The position numbers and the translations under genes were made by a program. The notes below the pieces were generated by a model that saw only the letters and a list, made by a program, of their open reading frames with translations, was not told the origin of the DNA and did not search any database. From NCBI RefSeq assembly GCF_014648315.1, contig NZ_BMQW01000007.1, forward strand, positions 160,013 to 224,012: a DNA stretch of 64,000 nt, written 5' to 3'. Origin of the DNA: Shewanella ulleungensis. Its GTDB lineage: Bacteria; Pseudomonadota; Gammaproteobacteria; Enterobacterales; Shewanellaceae. Shown in pieces: positions 30,515-42,667 of the stretch; the stretch's first letter is position 1, and each line of letters starts with the position of its first letter.

Positions 30515-31066
30515 ATGCACAATAACGTTAAAACATTATTGGCGACTACCGCACTCTTTTTCAGTGCTCAAATGTTACCAATGACCGTATCAGCTAATTC
30601 TGGATGCGGATTTGAAGAAGAGCAGCAAGGCTTTATAGCGACATGCAGCGAGGAGAAAGAAGAAGTGATTTTAACGGGTTTAATTGAACCACAAACGCTC
30701 ACCAGCACATTACCTGGCTACGCTGATGGCTTTGCTAATTATCAAGTTGATGCGCAAGCTGTTGCCGTACTTAGCGCAATTGATGTGCCAACTCAAATTG
30801 TTGTGATTATCGGTACTTGGTGCCCTGATTGCCATCGTGAAACACCACATTTTATGCGAGTACTCGAAGCAGCTGGTAACCCTAATATTCAAGTTGAATA
30901 TATTGGCGTTGATCGCGCTAAACAAGATCCTGAAGGATTAGCGGCCAAGTATGCATTTAGCCGTATTCCTACTTTTATTGTTAAGCAACAAGGTAATGAA
31001 TTAGGCCGTATTGTTGAACGTCCAAAAGTAACACTAGAAGCTGATCTAGTTGAAATCTTAAAGTAA
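30515..31066 (+). CDS. Periplasmic thioredoxin-like protein
   Basis: A 183-residue exported protein with a signal peptide (MHNNVKTLLATTALFFSAQM..., mature end near VSANSG). The redox motif is C103-P-D-C106 within IIGTWCPDCHRETPHF, and the cis-Pro region is FSRIPTFIV. Two additional Cys (C31, C44) occur near the mature N-terminus. Probably a periplasmic thiol reductant or chaperone; partners unknown. Stands alone; a strong convergent terminator follows. Confidence 0.83.
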   Translation: MHNNVKTLLATTALFFSAQMLPMTVSANSGCGFEEEQQGFIATCSEEKEEVILTGLIEPQTLTSTLPGYADGFANYQVDAQAVAVLSAIDVPTQIVVIIGTWCPDCHRETPHFMRVLEAAGNPNIQVEYIGVDRAKQDPEGLAAKYAFSRIPTFIVKQQGNELGRIVERPKVTLEADLVEILK

Positions 31067-31092
31067 TTATTTTTAAATTAATCAATACTCAA

Positions 31093-31122
31093 AAAAATAG
31101 GTCGCCATGGCGACCTATTTTT
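31093..31122. terminator. Bidirectional terminator between thioredoxin-like and Ppx/GppA-like genes
   Basis: A 14-bp inverted repeat, AAAAATAGGTCGCC with GGCGACCTATTTTT, separated by two bases. T runs on both strands. Confidence 0.88.
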
Positions 31123-31139
31123 ATTGTGAAACTAAGCAA

Positions 31140-32066
31140 TTAGCTAATACGGTCGGCCAACAATTGCAACACGCCTTCACGTAAAGCACCACCAGCAAGA
31201 TGTAAGCGACTAATATTGAGGCTTTCAAACAAAGCAATTAATATCGCCACACCAGAGGCAAATGTGGGCGCTTGCTCAACATCCAAACCATTTATCCCGC
31301 TTAAATTAGAATCACATTGCGCCAGAATTTCAGCACGAAAATCCTTTAGTATTGCTAGATTAATAATGGTTGGTGCTTGCCGATGTTGTAGCACAGACAC
31401 CACCGACTGCACCGCACCAGAAGCACCAAGCACCGCTTGCCATCCTAGCGCCAACAGTTGCTCGCGATATTCACTTAGCATCACATTGACATAATCAATG
31501 GCTTGTTCAAAATCGATATTTTGTAATGGATACTGAGTAAAAAAACGTTGATTAAACAACACGCACCCCATGGGGACACTAATTTTAAACAGAACGTTAC
31601 AGCCATCACCAATAATAAACTCTGTGCTAGCTCCGCCAATATCAATCACTAAGCGACGACCGTCACCTTGTGTCGTAGCAACCATGCCTTGATAAATCAA
31701 TTCAGCTTCTCGCAAACCTGAGATTACTTCAATTTCATGCTGCAAAATTGGCAAAGCACGTCGATGAAACTCATCGGCATTATTGATAACGCGTAATGTC
31801 GCCGTAGCAAATACGGCAACATTATCACTGGCTATATTATGCTGCTCTAGCATAGACGCAAACATAGACAAACAATCTAAACCACGCAAAATAACGTCTT
31901 CAGACAATATGCCATCGTCGCCAATGCCTTCAGCAAGGCGGACTTTACGTTTATATTTGGCGATAACAGTAGGTTTATTGCCTACTGTATTAGCCACCAA
32001 CATATTAAAACTGTTCGAGCCTAATGTTATCGCCGCATAAGGTTGAGATACGTTTGAAAATGGCAT
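31140..32066 (-). CDS. Ppx/GppA-family phosphatase, short form
   Basis: A 308-residue protein with the ASKHA fold of exopolyphosphatase/pppGpp phosphatase. Motifs are AAITLGSNSFNMLVA, FATATLRVINNADEF, VIDIGGASTEFIIG and LGASGAVQSV. It covers only the N-terminal two catalytic subdomains; E. coli GppA and Ppx are about 500 residues with an added HD-like domain. Position directly after rhlB matches E. coli gppA. Starts one base past the rhlB stop, so translation is coupled. Whether it acts on polyphosphate or pppGpp is not decided. Confidence 0.85.
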   Translation of the reverse strand: MPFSNVSQPYAAITLGSNSFNMLVANTVGNKPTVIAKYKRKVRLAEGIGDDGILSEDVILRGLDCLSMFASMLEQHNIASDNVAVFATATLRVINNADEFHRRALPILQHEIEVISGLREAELIYQGMVATTQGDGRRLVIDIGGASTEFIIGDGCNVLFKISVPMGCVLFNQRFFTQYPLQNIDFEQAIDYVNVMLSEYREQLLALGWQAVLGASGAVQSVVSVLQHRQAPTIINLAILKDFRAEILAQCDSNLSGINGLDVEQAPTFASGVAILIALFESLNISRLHLAGGALREGVLQLLADRIS

Positions 32067-33374
32067 TTACTGTGGTCTGCGAGTCCTGTGACGTGGCGGA
32101 CGGTTAGTGCCACCGCTACGATGTGCACCTTTGCTTGCACCACCATCACGCGTACGTGATGTAGGATGCTTGCGATGGATACGCACTGGCGGTGGAATAT
32201 CATCCAATAACGCATCTTGATCGTAGTTAGACACCGCAATTGAATGGTTAATGTAAGTTTCAATTGCGGGTAAGTTAAGCGCGTATTCCTCACACGCAAA
32301 ACTCACAGACACGCCGGTTTTACCTGCGCGGCCAGTACGGCCAATACGATGCACATAGTCTTCACAATCATCTGGTAAATCATAGTTATATACGTGTGAC
32401 ACATCAGAGATATGTAACCCGCGAGCAGCAACATCAGTCGCCACTAAAATATCTAAATCACCAGTAGTAAATTGCTCAAGAATACGGATTCGCTTCTTTT
32501 GCGGTACATCGCCAGTTAACAAACCAACACGATGCCCGTCACCTTCCAAATAAGACCATAGCTTTTCACAGCTGTGTTTCGTGTTTGAAAACACGATAGC
32601 TTTATCGGGCCAGTCTTCTTCAATTAGGCTTAACAGCAAGCGCATTTTGTCTTCCATCGACGGGTAGAAAATTTCCTCTTTAATATTTTTGGAGGTTTTT
32701 TCTAACGGTTCGATTTCAACTTTTTCCGGATCGTTCATGTGATCATAAGCCAATTCCTGCACTTTCATTGACAAAGTGGCAGAAAACAACATATTTAATC
32801 GTGACTGAGCATCAGGCATTCTGCGGAATAAAAAGCGAATGTCTTTAATAAATCCTAAGTCGAACATGCGGTCAGCTTCATCAAGCACAACCGCTTGAAT
32901 GTGATTTAAACTAATCACACCTTGACGAACATAATCAATAATACGTCCAGTGGTGCCGATTAAAAGATCAACACCTTTGTCTAACACTTCTCGCTGTGTT
33001 TCGTAACTTTCGCCACCGTACACAATACCGACTTTAAGGCCTGTATGTTTGGCAAGTAAATTAGCATCTTTGGCAATTTGTATTGCTAACTCACGGGTTG
33101 GCGCCATGATAATAGCGCGTGGTTCGGTTGCTTTGCGGCCCTCTGGCGCTGCAACGGTAAGCAAATGGTTAAACGTGGCAACTAAAAACGCCATCGTTTT
33201 ACCGGTACCGGTTTGGGCTTGTCCGGCGATGTCTTTTGCTTTCAGTAAAATCGGTAAAGATAACGCCTGAATTGGCGTGCAAAACTCAAACCCGTTTTCA
33301 TTTAATGCCGAAAGTACTTCTGGCTTTAAAGGGAAGTCGGCGAATTTTTGGGTCGATAAATGTGTTTGGCTCAT
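32067..33374 (-). CDS. rhlB: ATP-dependent RNA helicase RhlB
   Basis: A 435-residue DEAD-box helicase, degradosome partner of RNase E. The start [16 protein letters not shown] at 33374 matches the RhlB N-terminus; the frame stays open further up but without family similarity. Motifs are [10 protein letters not shown] (Q motif), AQTGTGKT (I), [10 protein letters not shown] (II), FSATL (III) and [10 protein letters not shown] (VI). The tail is basic and Arg-rich, for RNA binding. Divergent from trxA, as in E. coli. rraA, an RNase E inhibitor, also lies in this window. Confidence 0.96.
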   Translation of the reverse strand: MSQTHLSTQKFADFPLKPEVLSALNENGFEFCTPIQALSLPILLKAKDIAGQAQTGTGKTMAFLVATFNHLLTVAAPEGRKATEPRAIIMAPTRELAIQIAKDANLLAKHTGLKVGIVYGGESYETQREVLDKGVDLLIGTTGRIIDYVRQGVISLNHIQAVVLDEADRMFDLGFIKDIRFLFRRMPDAQSRLNMLFSATLSMKVQELAYDHMNDPEKVEIEPLEKTSKNIKEEIFYPSMEDKMRLLLSLIEEDWPDKAIVFSNTKHSCEKLWSYLEGDGHRVGLLTGDVPQKKRIRILEQFTTGDLDILVATDVAARGLHISDVSHVYNYDLPDDCEDYVHRIGRTGRAGKTGVSVSFACEEYALNLPAIETYINHSIAVSNYDQDALLDDIPPPVRIHRKHPTSRTRDGGASKGAHRSGGTNRPPRHRTRRPQ

Positions 33375-33527
33375 AGCACAAGCATACCTGTAGGGGTTGC
33401 AAAAAAAGATTCGATCGTTTGAAATAGCTACATTATTAAAACGGTCTCTTGAAAAGCTATTTAACTGACCCAATATACATGGTAAGCCATTAATAAACTA
33501 GCAATGGAACCAAATCTGGAGAACAAC

Positions 33528-33854
33528 ATGAGTGATAAAATTGTATACCTTAGCGATGACGGCTTTGAAAACGACGTATTAAAGTCTGAATTACCGATTT
33601 TAGTAGACTTCTGGGCTGAGTGGTGTGGTCCTTGTAAAATGATCGCCCCAATCTTAAACGACGTTGCTGAAGAGTATGCTGGCAAGTTGGTCGTAGCAAA
33701 ACTAAACGTTGACCAAAACAATGTGTCACCAGCTAAATATGGCGTACGTGGTATTCCTACACTGCTTATGTTTAAAGGCGGCGAGTTAGTCGCGACTAAA
33801 GTTGGCGCATTGTCTAAGACACAATTAAAAGAGTTTATTGACGCTCAAATCTAA
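33528..33854 (+). CDS. trxA: Thioredoxin 1
   Basis: A 108-residue thioredoxin with active site WCGPC (C33, C36) and cis-Pro in GIPTLLMF. The start at 33528 is favoured by GGAG 8 bases upstream; it also gives the usual [13 protein letters not shown]. Cytosolic general thiol reductant. Between rhlB and rho as in E. coli. Followed by a terminator and rho. Confidence 0.97.
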   Translation: MSDKIVYLSDDGFENDVLKSELPILVDFWAEWCGPCKMIAPILNDVAEEYAGKLVVAKLNVDQNNVSPAKYGVRGIPTLLMFKGGELVATKVGALSKTQLKEFIDAQI

Positions 33855-33880
33855 GTATCAAATAGACTAAAAGTGTTAAT

Positions 33881-33914
33881 CGGCACAAGTTTTATACAAT
33901 TTGTGCCGTTTTTA
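33881..33914 (+). terminator. Terminator after trxA
   Basis: CGGCACAA (33881-33888) with TTGTGCCG (33901-33908), then five T. It stands well upstream of rho, so rho has its own promoter. Confidence 0.8.
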
Positions 33915-34078
33915 GATCAAAATCGACCTAAATTTCTGGACGGCTAACATATAAAGTGCTAATTTATTCATCAGATTTTTTCAAATTAACCTCTTCTCGT
34001 TTATCAATCATATAATTTCTTTTCAACCTTACTGATTGATTGCGGTAAGCTTCGTCGCGTAACACAAGACTCCCATAC

Positions 34079-35341
34079 ATGAATTTAACAGAATTAAAAG
34101 ACACGCCCATTTCGGATCTAGTTTCTCTTGCTGAAAGCATGAAATTAGAAAATATGGCTCGTACTCGTAAGCAAGATATCATCTTCTCGATTTTAAAAGC
34201 TCACGCTAAAAGCGGAGAAGACATCTTCGGTGGCGGTGTATTAGAAATCCTCCAAGATGGATTTGGATTTTTAAGAAGTTCAGATGGCTCATACCTTGCG
34301 GGTCCTGACGATATCTATGTTTCACCTAGCCAAATCCGCCGCTTTAACATGCGCACCGGTGACACCATTTTTGGTAAAATCCGTCCACCTAAAGAAGGCG
34401 AAAGATATTTTGCACTGTTAAAAGTTAGCGAAGTTAACTTTGATAAGCCAGAAAGCTCACGTAATAAAATCTTATTTGAAAACTTAACCCCATTACATGC
34501 AGAAGAACGCCTTCGCATGGAGCGTGGTAATGGTTCAACTGAAGATATTACCTCTCGTATTCTTGATCTTTGCTCGCCTATCGGTAAAGGCCAACGTGGT
34601 TTGATTGTTGCTCCGCCTAAAGCGGGTAAAACATTATTACTGCAAAACATTGCCCAAAGTATTACCTATAACAACCCTGATGTGGTGTTGATGGTATTGC
34701 TTATCGATGAACGCCCTGAAGAAGTAACCGAAATGCAGCGCATGGTTAAAGGCGAAGTTATTGCTTCTACCTTTGATGAACCTGCAAGCCGTCACGTTCA
34801 AGTTGCTGAAATGGTTATCGAAAAAGCTAAGCGCCTAGTTGAGCACAAAAAAGATGTAGTGATTTTGCTAGACTCTATCACTCGTTTAGCACGTGCATAC
34901 AACACCGTAATCCCATCATCTGGTAAAGTATTAACTGGTGGTGTTGATGCTAACGCTCTACATCGTCCTAAGCGTTTCTTTGGTGCTGCACGTAACATTG
35001 AACACGGTGGCAGTTTAACTATTATCGCTACTGCGTTAGTTGATACTGGCTCGAAAATGGATGAAGTTATTTACGAAGAATTTAAAGGTACCGGTAACCA
35101 AGAGTTACACCTTTCTCGTAAAGCTGCTGAAAAGCGTGTATTCCCAGCGATTGACTTTAATCGCTCTGGTACTCGCCGTGAAGAGAAGCTCACAACATCT
35201 GAAGAACTTCAGAAAATGTGGATTTTACGTAAAATCCTACATCCAATGGATGAAGTTTCTGCAATGGAATTCTTAATTGATAAATTGGCTATGACCAAAA
35301 CCAACGAAGAATTCTTTACTGCAATGAAGCGCGCCAAGTAA
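34079..35341 (+). CDS. rho: Transcription termination factor Rho
   Basis: A 420-residue hexameric RNA helicase. The N-terminal domain shows [19 protein letters not shown], then the cold-shock-like RNA-binding domain ([19 protein letters not shown]). Walker A is [14 protein letters not shown], Walker B is [15 protein letters not shown], and the R-loop/Q-loop region is [20 protein letters not shown]. No clear ribosome binding site precedes the ATG at 34079. rho is autoregulated in E. coli; the 170-bp leader here may serve the same end. Terminator follows. Confidence 0.97.
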   Translation: MNLTELKDTPISDLVSLAESMKLENMARTRKQDIIFSILKAHAKSGEDIFGGGVLEILQDGFGFLRSSDGSYLAGPDDIYVSPSQIRRFNMRTGDTIFGKIRPPKEGERYFALLKVSEVNFDKPESSRNKILFENLTPLHAEERLRMERGNGSTEDITSRILDLCSPIGKGQRGLIVAPPKAGKTLLLQNIAQSITYNNPDVVLMVLLIDERPEEVTEMQRMVKGEVIASTFDEPASRHVQVAEMVIEKAKRLVEHKKDVVILLDSITRLARAYNTVIPSSGKVLTGGVDANALHRPKRFFGAARNIEHGGSLTIIATALVDTGSKMDEVIYEEFKGTGNQELHLSRKAAEKRVFPAIDFNRSGTRREEKLTTSEELQKMWILRKILHPMDEVSAMEFLIDKLAMTKTNEEFFTAMKRAK

Positions 35342-35370
35342 TTATTTACTAGAACGCAAAAATAACCATA

Positions 35371-35400
35371 AAAATGCCGCTAAATTAGCGGCATTTTTTT
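35371..35400 (+). terminator. Terminator after rho
   Basis: AAATGCCGCTAA with TTAGCGGCATTT, then a T run (35394-35400). Confidence 0.88.
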
Positions 35401-35487
35401 GTGCTTTTTATGGCGAAATACTCTTAGCGTTAAGCAACCTAGTGATAATTTAGCTAAAGCAATAATTTCCGAATGCGGGTAATGAGT

Positions 35488-36189
35488 CTATTCATCTTCA
35501 TCAACAGTGTCGGCATGGCTATTAGCATCAAACTGTTCAACATTTGCAAATTGCTCAAACCAAAATGCCGAGCTGACCATTTTATATTGACGCGATAAGC
35601 CTTCACTTGCAACAAGCTCAAGCTTCCATAAAATCCCTTCTGATTCAGGGAAATGAGTGCCTTTAATCTGATCTTCATACAAACGGTGCATCAAGGCATC
35701 AGGACTTAAGCCTGCTGATAATAAACGCACCATTGCAGCATGCAAAGATTCATCGAATATGGTTAAATCATCTGCATTTTCGGCAGTAATATTAACGCTA
35801 AATTCGACCCCTGTTGGTTGGGCAAAAATACCATTAAACGCTTCACGCAATAAGGCATAAGCACTGAAGAAACGTTCGTGGAACAAGCAATCAGAATACT
35901 CTTCCCACATTCTGTCGCCAGTCATGTCATTGGCAAGTTGGTCTATTTTTCCTTCGGTAACATCATCAATAAATAGATGGCTTAAGACAATCTTCGCCGC
36001 TTCAACGTCGCCCAAGTCATTAAGCGACATCATGCACATTTCTCGCAGCTCAGCAGAATCCATGCCTTCTAAGCCATCATCAAGGCCCATTAATGCCATA
36101 AGATGTAAATAATCATCATTTGACCAGGCGTTAGGAATTTTGCTGATTTTATGAAATGAACCGATTTGAACAGTAAACTGAGCTTGCAT
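35488..36189 (-). CDS. Conserved acidic hypothetical protein
   Basis: A 233-residue soluble protein without signal or membrane segment. It is acidic with a cluster at the end (HADTVDEDE). It begins MQAQFTVQIGSFHKISKIPN and looks helical, with several Met-rich stretches (ELREMCMMSLNDLGD). I do not recognise a family with certainty. It is a single gene between rho and the frd operon, with terminators on both sides. A regulatory or chaperone role would be guesswork. Confidence 0.7.
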   Translation of the reverse strand: MQAQFTVQIGSFHKISKIPNAWSNDDYLHLMALMGLDDGLEGMDSAELREMCMMSLNDLGDVEAAKIVLSHLFIDDVTEGKIDQLANDMTGDRMWEEYSDCLFHERFFSAYALLREAFNGIFAQPTGVEFSVNITAENADDLTIFDESLHAAMVRLLSAGLSPDALMHRLYEDQIKGTHFPESEGILWKLELVASEGLSRQYKMVSSAFWFEQFANVEQFDANSHADTVDEDE

Positions 36190-36280
36190 TGTTAAACTCC
36201 TTTTTTAATCGCTATATATCGCGAATCATTGCTGACGTTAATCTGCAATGCACAAGTTAACAATACTGTATAACGCACTA

Positions 36281-36327
36281 AAATGAAAACAGCTGGCAAC
36301 CAAGCTTAATAACTTAGTAACCAGCTG
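36281..36327 (-). terminator. Terminator after the frdCAB operon
   Basis: CAGCTGG (36290-36296) with CCAGCTG (36321-36327), extended imperfectly toward the loop (12 of 15 pairs). Reading leftward it is followed by TTTTCATTTT. Confidence 0.65.
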
Positions 36328-36379
36328 CTTTATAAACAATTAAAAAATATTAGCTTACATTAATATTCATTAACCCTAA

Positions 36380-37117
36380 TTATAGATTAGTCACACTGAT
36401 GGCCATTTTTCGGCGAAGGTAGGCAATCTGTTGCATATGGGGTAAATCTTTAGGGCAAGCGTCTTGGCAACCCAACAAAGTCATACAACCAAATACGCCG
36501 TCTTGATTACCTATAACATGATAAAAGTCTTCACTACTGCGACTGTCACGGCTATCTAACTCAAAACGGGCTATTTTCATCAATCCTACTGCGCCCACAA
36601 AAGTATCTCGCATTTGCTTAGTCGCACACGCAGACACACAAACACCGCACTCTACGCAACGCTCAAGCTCATAAAGCTTAGCGGCTTCCTCTGGCGCCAT
36701 AGGCGCTTCAATCCGATGAATATCCATGTCGGTATCGTTTGGTTGTAACCATAATTGCAAACGTTCAGCTAATTCGCGCATAAACTTACCCGTATTAACT
36801 GATAGGTCACCAATTAACTCAAAACCAGGTAACGGCATTAAACGAATTTCTGCTGTTGGTAAATTGGCGGTAAGCGTGCGACAAGCCAACGTTGGTTTAC
36901 CATTAATGACCATCGCGCAACTACCGCAAATACCCGCTCGACAGACAAAATCAAATTGCAGCGATGGATCTTGTGTATCGCGTAATTGATTCAACGCTAT
37001 AAAAACCGTCATGCCTGGGGTTTCGGTAATAACATAACGGACCATTTGTGGTTTATCATTAGGATCTTGCGGATCGTAACGAAAAATCGAAAACGTCAAT
37101 TGACGGGCTTGGCTCAT
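36380..37117 (-). CDS. frdB: Fumarate reductase iron-sulfur subunit
   Basis: A 245-residue electron-transfer subunit. [2Fe-2S] ligands are C59, C64, C67 and C79 ([17 protein letters not shown]). The C-terminal ferredoxin-like part has [11 protein letters not shown] for [4Fe-4S], and [16 protein letters not shown] for the third cluster. The latter closely resembles Wolinella FrdB as I know it. It overlaps the frdA stop by 4 bases. Works with FrdA and the diheme FrdC to pass electrons from menaquinol to fumarate. Confidence 0.93.
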   Translation of the reverse strand: MSQARQLTFSIFRYDPQDPNDKPQMVRYVITETPGMTVFIALNQLRDTQDPSLQFDFVCRAGICGSCAMVINGKPTLACRTLTANLPTAEIRLMPLPGFELIGDLSVNTGKFMRELAERLQLWLQPNDTDMDIHRIEAPMAPEEAAKLYELERCVECGVCVSACATKQMRDTFVGAVGLMKIARFELDSRDSRSSEDFYHVIGNQDGVFGCMTLLGCQDACPKDLPHMQQIAYLRRKMAISVTNL

Positions 37118-39108
37118 TTGGCTTGCTCTCCTTTAACATCGACGTTATCAAACAACCTTTGATTAGCTGGCATAAATTGTTCAGGTAATTCATATGGCAT
37201 CAACGCGGCTTGTTTTGCATGGCGATCGTTTGGCTCAGTAAGCCCAGCAAGCACTTGCTCAATTTGTTGTTGCCGTTTTTGGGTATCTGGGTGAGCAATG
37301 GCGTTATTTGTTCCGTAACCTCGATAGCCCGGTGGTAACTCCATGCTCATCACATCTATGGCTTCATAAGTCAGTTTAGGCGTTAATGCAACATCATTTG
37401 GCCAGGAACTCAAGGTTCTATTGAGCCAGTCTTTGTCATTTCGCTCAGGAAAATCTTCGCGCGAATGCGCACCACGGCTTTCTGTGCGGGCATGAGCACC
37501 GCTGGCCACCGTTAAAGCAACTTTTAACATTCGCCTTACTCGTAATGCATCAACTAACTCCGGGTTTGCATGACGTTTTTTACACGTTAAGCCAATATTA
37601 CGAGAGCGTTTAAGCAGTTCACTCAGCTCGTTAACGGCTTGCTCGAGTTGAGTGCCATTGCGGAAGATCCCCACATAATCCATCATTATCTTCTGCATCT
37701 CTTGTTTCAAAGTAATGGCTTTTTCAGTGCCATTGCCGTCGATTAACTGGTTTATTTCGACCTCAATTTGTTGGCCAAAGTCTTCAATTAATTGGGTATC
37801 AATACTCAAGGTTGTTTGTTGACAGTAATCAGCAACGTATTGGCCAATAATCATCCCGCCAACCACAGCTTCTGCCAATGAGTTTCCGCCTAAGCGATTA
37901 AAACCGTGCATATCCCAACACGCAGCTTCACCGACACTAAAAAGTCCTGACAACTGTGGGCTTTCGCCATTAGCTTTAGTGCGAATACCGCCCATTGAAT
38001 AATGCTGTGTTGGTCTTACGGGGATCCAATCTGTCACAGGGTCAATACCTAAAAAGTGCTGACAGATCTCTTTTACTTCGCGCAAATTGGTATCAATGTG
38101 CTTTTGGCCTAACAAAGTAATATCTAGCCATAAATGTGGACCATAAGGACTATCTACACCCTTGCCTTTGCGCATATGCTCAGTCATTCGTCGCGATACT
38201 ACGTCGCGTGATGCCAATTCTTTTTTATCAGGCTCGTAGTCTGGCATAAAGCGGTGACCATCTTTATCACGCAATACTCCCCCATCACCCCGGCAACCTT
38301 CTGTGGTTAAAATACCTACAGGCACAATGGCAGTAGGGTGAAACTGTACCGCTTCCATATTACCTAATGTTGCTACACCAGTTTCAAGTGCCAATGCCTG
38401 GCCAATCCCTTCGCAAATAATGGCATTGGTCGACACTTCATAAATTCGGCCATAACCACCTGTCGCTATAGTGGTCGACTTAGCCACATAAGCACGAATT
38501 TCCCCGGTAATTAAACAGCGAGCAATCACGCCATGACACCGTTTACCATCATGGATAATTTTTAGTGCTTCCATGCGCTCATGCACTGGAATACCCATAG
38601 ATATAGCGCGATTATCGACAGCATATAATAGTGAGTGCCCTGTGCCATCGGCGGTATAACACGTACGCCACTTTTGAGTACCGCCAAAATCACGGGCATT
38701 AATTAAACCATGCGCCTCTTTCGCCTCGGTTAAGGTGACTTTTTGCGCATTAACAATAACCTCACGGTCACCTTCAGTGACTCGGCTCCACGGCACTCCC
38801 CAGTGCGCTAACTCGCGTACCGCTTTAGGCGCACAATGAGTAAACATTCGAGCAACTTGCTGGTCACAGCCCCAGTCAGAACCTTTTACGGTGTCTTGAA
38901 AATGCACATCTTCATTGTCACCCATACCACTAACGGTATTGGCTAAACTGGCTTGCATACCACCTTGAGCGGCGACTGAATGAGAGCGTTTAGCCGGAAT
39001 AAGCGATAATACAATGGTGTCGAGGCCACGCTCTTTAGACGCTATAGCAACCCTAAGGCCTGCAAGTCCTGCCCCTACTACTAAGGAATCGGTATATATA
39101 ATTTTCAC
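37114..39108 (-). CDS. frdA: Fumarate reductase flavoprotein subunit
   Basis: A 664-residue catalytic subunit with covalent FAD, the attachment His being H43 in [17 protein letters not shown]. The dinucleotide motif is [14 protein letters not shown]. Active-site and family stretches are [33 protein letters not shown] and [13 protein letters not shown]. Length and layout match epsilon-proteobacterial FrdA rather than the E. coli enzyme. It lies 12 bp downstream of frdC. In S. oneidensis the periplasmic FccA does most fumarate respiration, so this membrane complex may have another main role. Confidence 0.94.
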   Translation of the reverse strand: MKIIYTDSLVVGAGLAGLRVAIASKERGLDTIVLSLIPAKRSHSVAAQGGMQASLANTVSGMGDNEDVHFQDTVKGSDWGCDQQVARMFTHCAPKAVRELAHWGVPWSRVTEGDREVIVNAQKVTLTEAKEAHGLINARDFGGTQKWRTCYTADGTGHSLLYAVDNRAISMGIPVHERMEALKIIHDGKRCHGVIARCLITGEIRAYVAKSTTIATGGYGRIYEVSTNAIICEGIGQALALETGVATLGNMEAVQFHPTAIVPVGILTTEGCRGDGGVLRDKDGHRFMPDYEPDKKELASRDVVSRRMTEHMRKGKGVDSPYGPHLWLDITLLGQKHIDTNLREVKEICQHFLGIDPVTDWIPVRPTQHYSMGGIRTKANGESPQLSGLFSVGEAACWDMHGFNRLGGNSLAEAVVGGMIIGQYVADYCQQTTLSIDTQLIEDFGQQIEVEINQLIDGNGTEKAITLKQEMQKIMMDYVGIFRNGTQLEQAVNELSELLKRSRNIGLTCKKRHANPELVDALRVRRMLKVALTVASGAHARTESRGAHSREDFPERNDKDWLNRTLSSWPNDVALTPKLTYEAIDVMSMELPPGYRGYGTNNAIAHPDTQKRQQQIEQVLAGLTEPNDRHAKQAALMPYELPEQFMPANQRLFDNVDVKGEQAK

Positions 39109-39120
39109 AACATATCCTTA

Positions 39121-39864
39121 TTACGAACCAGGTACAAAAGGCACCACTGGTAAGCTCAATGAGCGACCAATAATGATATATGCCACTAAACTTGCTACAC
39201 CAAGCACCATTAAATACGCCAAAATAACTTTAGCTAACTTTAATAACGCAAAGCGTTGAGTTGTTAATCCCCACTTAATCGATACTCGATATAAACCAAA
39301 AATGGCATGTACAGTCACAGCAGGTAATAGCAGTACATATAACATCCACACATTTTGATGTACGACACGTTCAGCCGATAAGTGTGGGCCAATTTCAGGA
39401 TTAGTCATCATGGCAAAAAGATGGACTGGCACTAAGAAAAACAGTAAAAAACCAGTGACCATTTGCCAAAACCAAATCTTAGTATCTTCGTGAGGTAAAA
39501 ACTTCATCTGCTGGCGCAGGGCTCGCCACTGGCCAATTTGTGTAGGAAAACGCCGTAAAGCAAAGACTGCATGAACAATCACAATCAGCAGCATAAATGT
39601 TGAAAATATTTGTGTAAGGATAGGATACCCATGACCCGTTTCGCTGAAAATACCGCCTTCAAGAAACTGTGCTACCTGATAAAACGCCTCCTTGCCAAAT
39701 AAAATACTCGACTCAAAGTGCAGATGCATAATCAAAAAGAGCCCTAGCAATACACCAGTCGCACTTTGTAATCTGTCTGCCCTAGCAGCCCAAATAGGGT
39801 GACTAAATCCTTTTGCATTATTGCTACTCATGACAGCTTTTGCTGGCAAAGGGTTCGCGGCCAT
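39121..39864 (-). CDS. frdC: Fumarate reductase diheme cytochrome b subunit
   Basis: A 247-residue membrane anchor with five hydrophobic helices, the type B (Wolinella) QFR form with two b hemes. Candidate axial ligands are H47/H49 (IMHLHFESS), H98 (VIVHAVFALRRFP), H148 (PVHLFAMMTNPEIGP) and H186 (VTVHAIFGLYR). An acidic residue in NPEIGPHLSAE could take part in quinone or proton handling. First gene of frdCAB. A CRP-like site lies about 90 bp upstream. Confidence 0.92.
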   Translation of the reverse strand: MAANPLPAKAVMSSNNAKGFSHPIWAARADRLQSATGVLLGLFLIMHLHFESSILFGKEAFYQVAQFLEGGIFSETGHGYPILTQIFSTFMLLIVIVHAVFALRRFPTQIGQWRALRQQMKFLPHEDTKIWFWQMVTGFLLFFLVPVHLFAMMTNPEIGPHLSAERVVHQNVWMLYVLLLPAVTVHAIFGLYRVSIKWGLTTQRFALLKLAKVILAYLMVLGVASLVAYIIIGRSLSLPVVPFVPGS

Positions 39865-39949
39865 AAATTATTACATCCTGTGCTGACACAATAAGAGACA
39901 TTGACCATAGCAAGAGATCAGGGGCAACGGCACTGTGCACAAAACAATC

Positions 39950-39965
39950 CGTGACTGTGCTCACC
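39950..39965. promoter_or_regulatory. CRP-like site upstream of frdC
   Basis: C-GTGA-CTGTGC-TCAC-C keeps the GTGA-N6-TCAC core of CRP sites. It lies 86-101 bp upstream of frdC. CRP control of anaerobic respiration is well known in Shewanella. No EtrA/FNR-type site was found nearby. Confidence 0.5.
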
Positions 39966-40080
39966 AATATTTACTGGTTTGTTAGAAGCCGATCACATAC
40001 GCCAAGCTTGCCACCAGCATGCTTTTATAAATAAGCCAGATAAAGTGTCGACGAAAACGCACAAATGCAGGAGGTTTGGG

Positions 40081-40086
40081 TATAAT
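40081..40086 (+). promoter_or_regulatory. Probable -10 of prmA
   Basis: A consensus TATAAT 46 bases upstream of the prmA ATG. No good -35 stands 16-18 bases before it, but TG lies just upstream. Confidence 0.45.
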
Positions 40087-40131
40087 GACGGCCAACAATA
40101 CTTGTATTAATTTATCGATTAGGAACATTCC

Positions 40132-41013
40132 ATGGCTTGGATCCAATTGCGCATTCACACCCATCGCGACCATGCAGACATGCTTGGTGACTTATTAATG
40201 GATCAAGGTTCAGTTTCCATTACTTACGAAGATGGCCAAGACGAGCCTATTTTTGAGCCAAAATTAGGTGAAACGCCATTATGGCAAGACACTATCTTAA
40301 TCGCTTTGTTTGATGCCGATACAGACTTAACACCGACTATCGAACTTTTAGAAACCATGCCATTTCTCGGTAAAGGATTTACCCATAAGATTGAGCAAGT
40401 TGAAGACAAAGACTGGGTACGTGAATGGATGGACAGCTTCCACCCAATTAAATTTGGCCAACGTTTGTGGATATGCCCAAGTTGGCGCGAAATTCCAGAC
40501 CCACAAGCCGTAAACGTTATTCTTGACCCAGGTTTAGCGTTTGGAACCGGAACGCACCCGACTACAGCGTTATGTTTAGAGTGGTTAGACAGTCTCGATT
40601 TGAGCAACAAAGAAGTAATCGATTTTGGTTGTGGTTCAGGTATTTTAGCGATTGCGGCCATCAAACTGGGAGCTAAAAAAGTCACCGGTGTTGATATTGA
40701 CTACCAAGCCATTGATGCCTCAACAGCCAATGCAGAACGAAATGACGTTGTCGATCAATTAGCGTTATATTTACCTGAAGACCAACCTGCTAATTTACAA
40801 GCCGATGTGCTAGTTGCCAACATTTTAGCGGGTCCATTAAAAGAGTTAGCGCCGCTGATTGCCGAAAAGGTCAAAACCGGTGGCAAGCTTGCTTTATCAG
40901 GTCTACTTCAGGAACAAGCACAAGATGTGTCTGACTTTTATAGCCAATGGTTTGATATGGATCCCGCTTGCCATAAAGAAGACTGGAGTCGACTAAGCGG
41001 TATACGTAAATAA
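40132..41013 (+). CDS. prmA: Ribosomal protein L11 methyltransferase
   Basis: A 293-residue SAM-dependent enzyme that methylates ribosomal protein L11. N-terminal L11-recognition domain begins [20 protein letters not shown]. Catalytic domain shows [30 protein letters not shown] and NILAGPL. It has AGGA 8 bases before the ATG. Followed by dusB-fis, the order seen in E. coli and Shewanella. Confidence 0.97.
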   Translation: MAWIQLRIHTHRDHADMLGDLLMDQGSVSITYEDGQDEPIFEPKLGETPLWQDTILIALFDADTDLTPTIELLETMPFLGKGFTHKIEQVEDKDWVREWMDSFHPIKFGQRLWICPSWREIPDPQAVNVILDPGLAFGTGTHPTTALCLEWLDSLDLSNKEVIDFGCGSGILAIAAIKLGAKKVTGVDIDYQAIDASTANAERNDVVDQLALYLPEDQPANLQADVLVANILAGPLKELAPLIAEKVKTGGKLALSGLLQEQAQDVSDFYSQWFDMDPACHKEDWSRLSGIRK

Positions 41014-41042
41014 ATACCTAACTCGCATCAATATGAAGCCAA

Positions 41043-41085
41043 CAGTGGGTTGTTTTATCACCAAAATAACCCACTGAATATTTTT
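41043..41085 (+). terminator. Terminator after prmA
   Basis: CAGTGGGTT (41043-41051) with AACCCACTG (41068-41076), extended inward by TTTT/AAAA, then a T-rich tail. Confidence 0.72.
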
Positions 41086-41271
41086 CACAGCCTATTAACA
41101 AGCCTAGAAACTTCCAGCGTCAATAAAAAAGTTGACCTACAGCTCGCACCAGCCCTCAAACAACATGTAAAAATGCCAATTATTAGTCAAAGATGTGACA
41201 GCCAATAAAAGTCAAGCAAAAAAGTTGCATTTAGGTCATTTATTGACCTTTTCATGGCCGCCAAAAAGGGC

Positions 41272-41285
41272 TACTATAGCGCCCC
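41272..41285 (+). promoter_or_regulatory. dusB-fis promoter -10 with GC-rich discriminator
   Basis: TACTAT (41272-41277) is followed at once by AGCGCCCC. A G/C discriminator of this kind is typical of stringently controlled promoters such as fis and rRNA. The -35 is poor, which fits an activator-dependent promoter. Confidence 0.4.
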
Positions 41286-41310
41286 TTTGAAGAGCAAGGT
41301 GAAGTTCGCA

Positions 41311-42602
<1,292 letters not shown>

Positions 42603-42628
42603 GACCTAGCGTCTAAGCGATTGTAATG

Positions 42629-42667
42629 AAACGGGCTTATCAGCAATGATAAGCCCGTTTTATTTTT
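42629..42667 (+). terminator. Terminator after fis
   Basis: A perfect 14-bp stem, AAACGGGCTTATCA with TGATAAGCCCGTTT around GCAA, then T-rich. Confidence 0.9.

Noticed and set aside
33375..33473. N-terminal extension of RhlB
   Set aside because: No similarity to RhlB; it runs through the rhlB-trxA promoter region.
39982..40173. Small minus-strand gene between frdC and prmA
   Set aside because: It overlaps the prmA start and promoter and has no ribosome site or family match.
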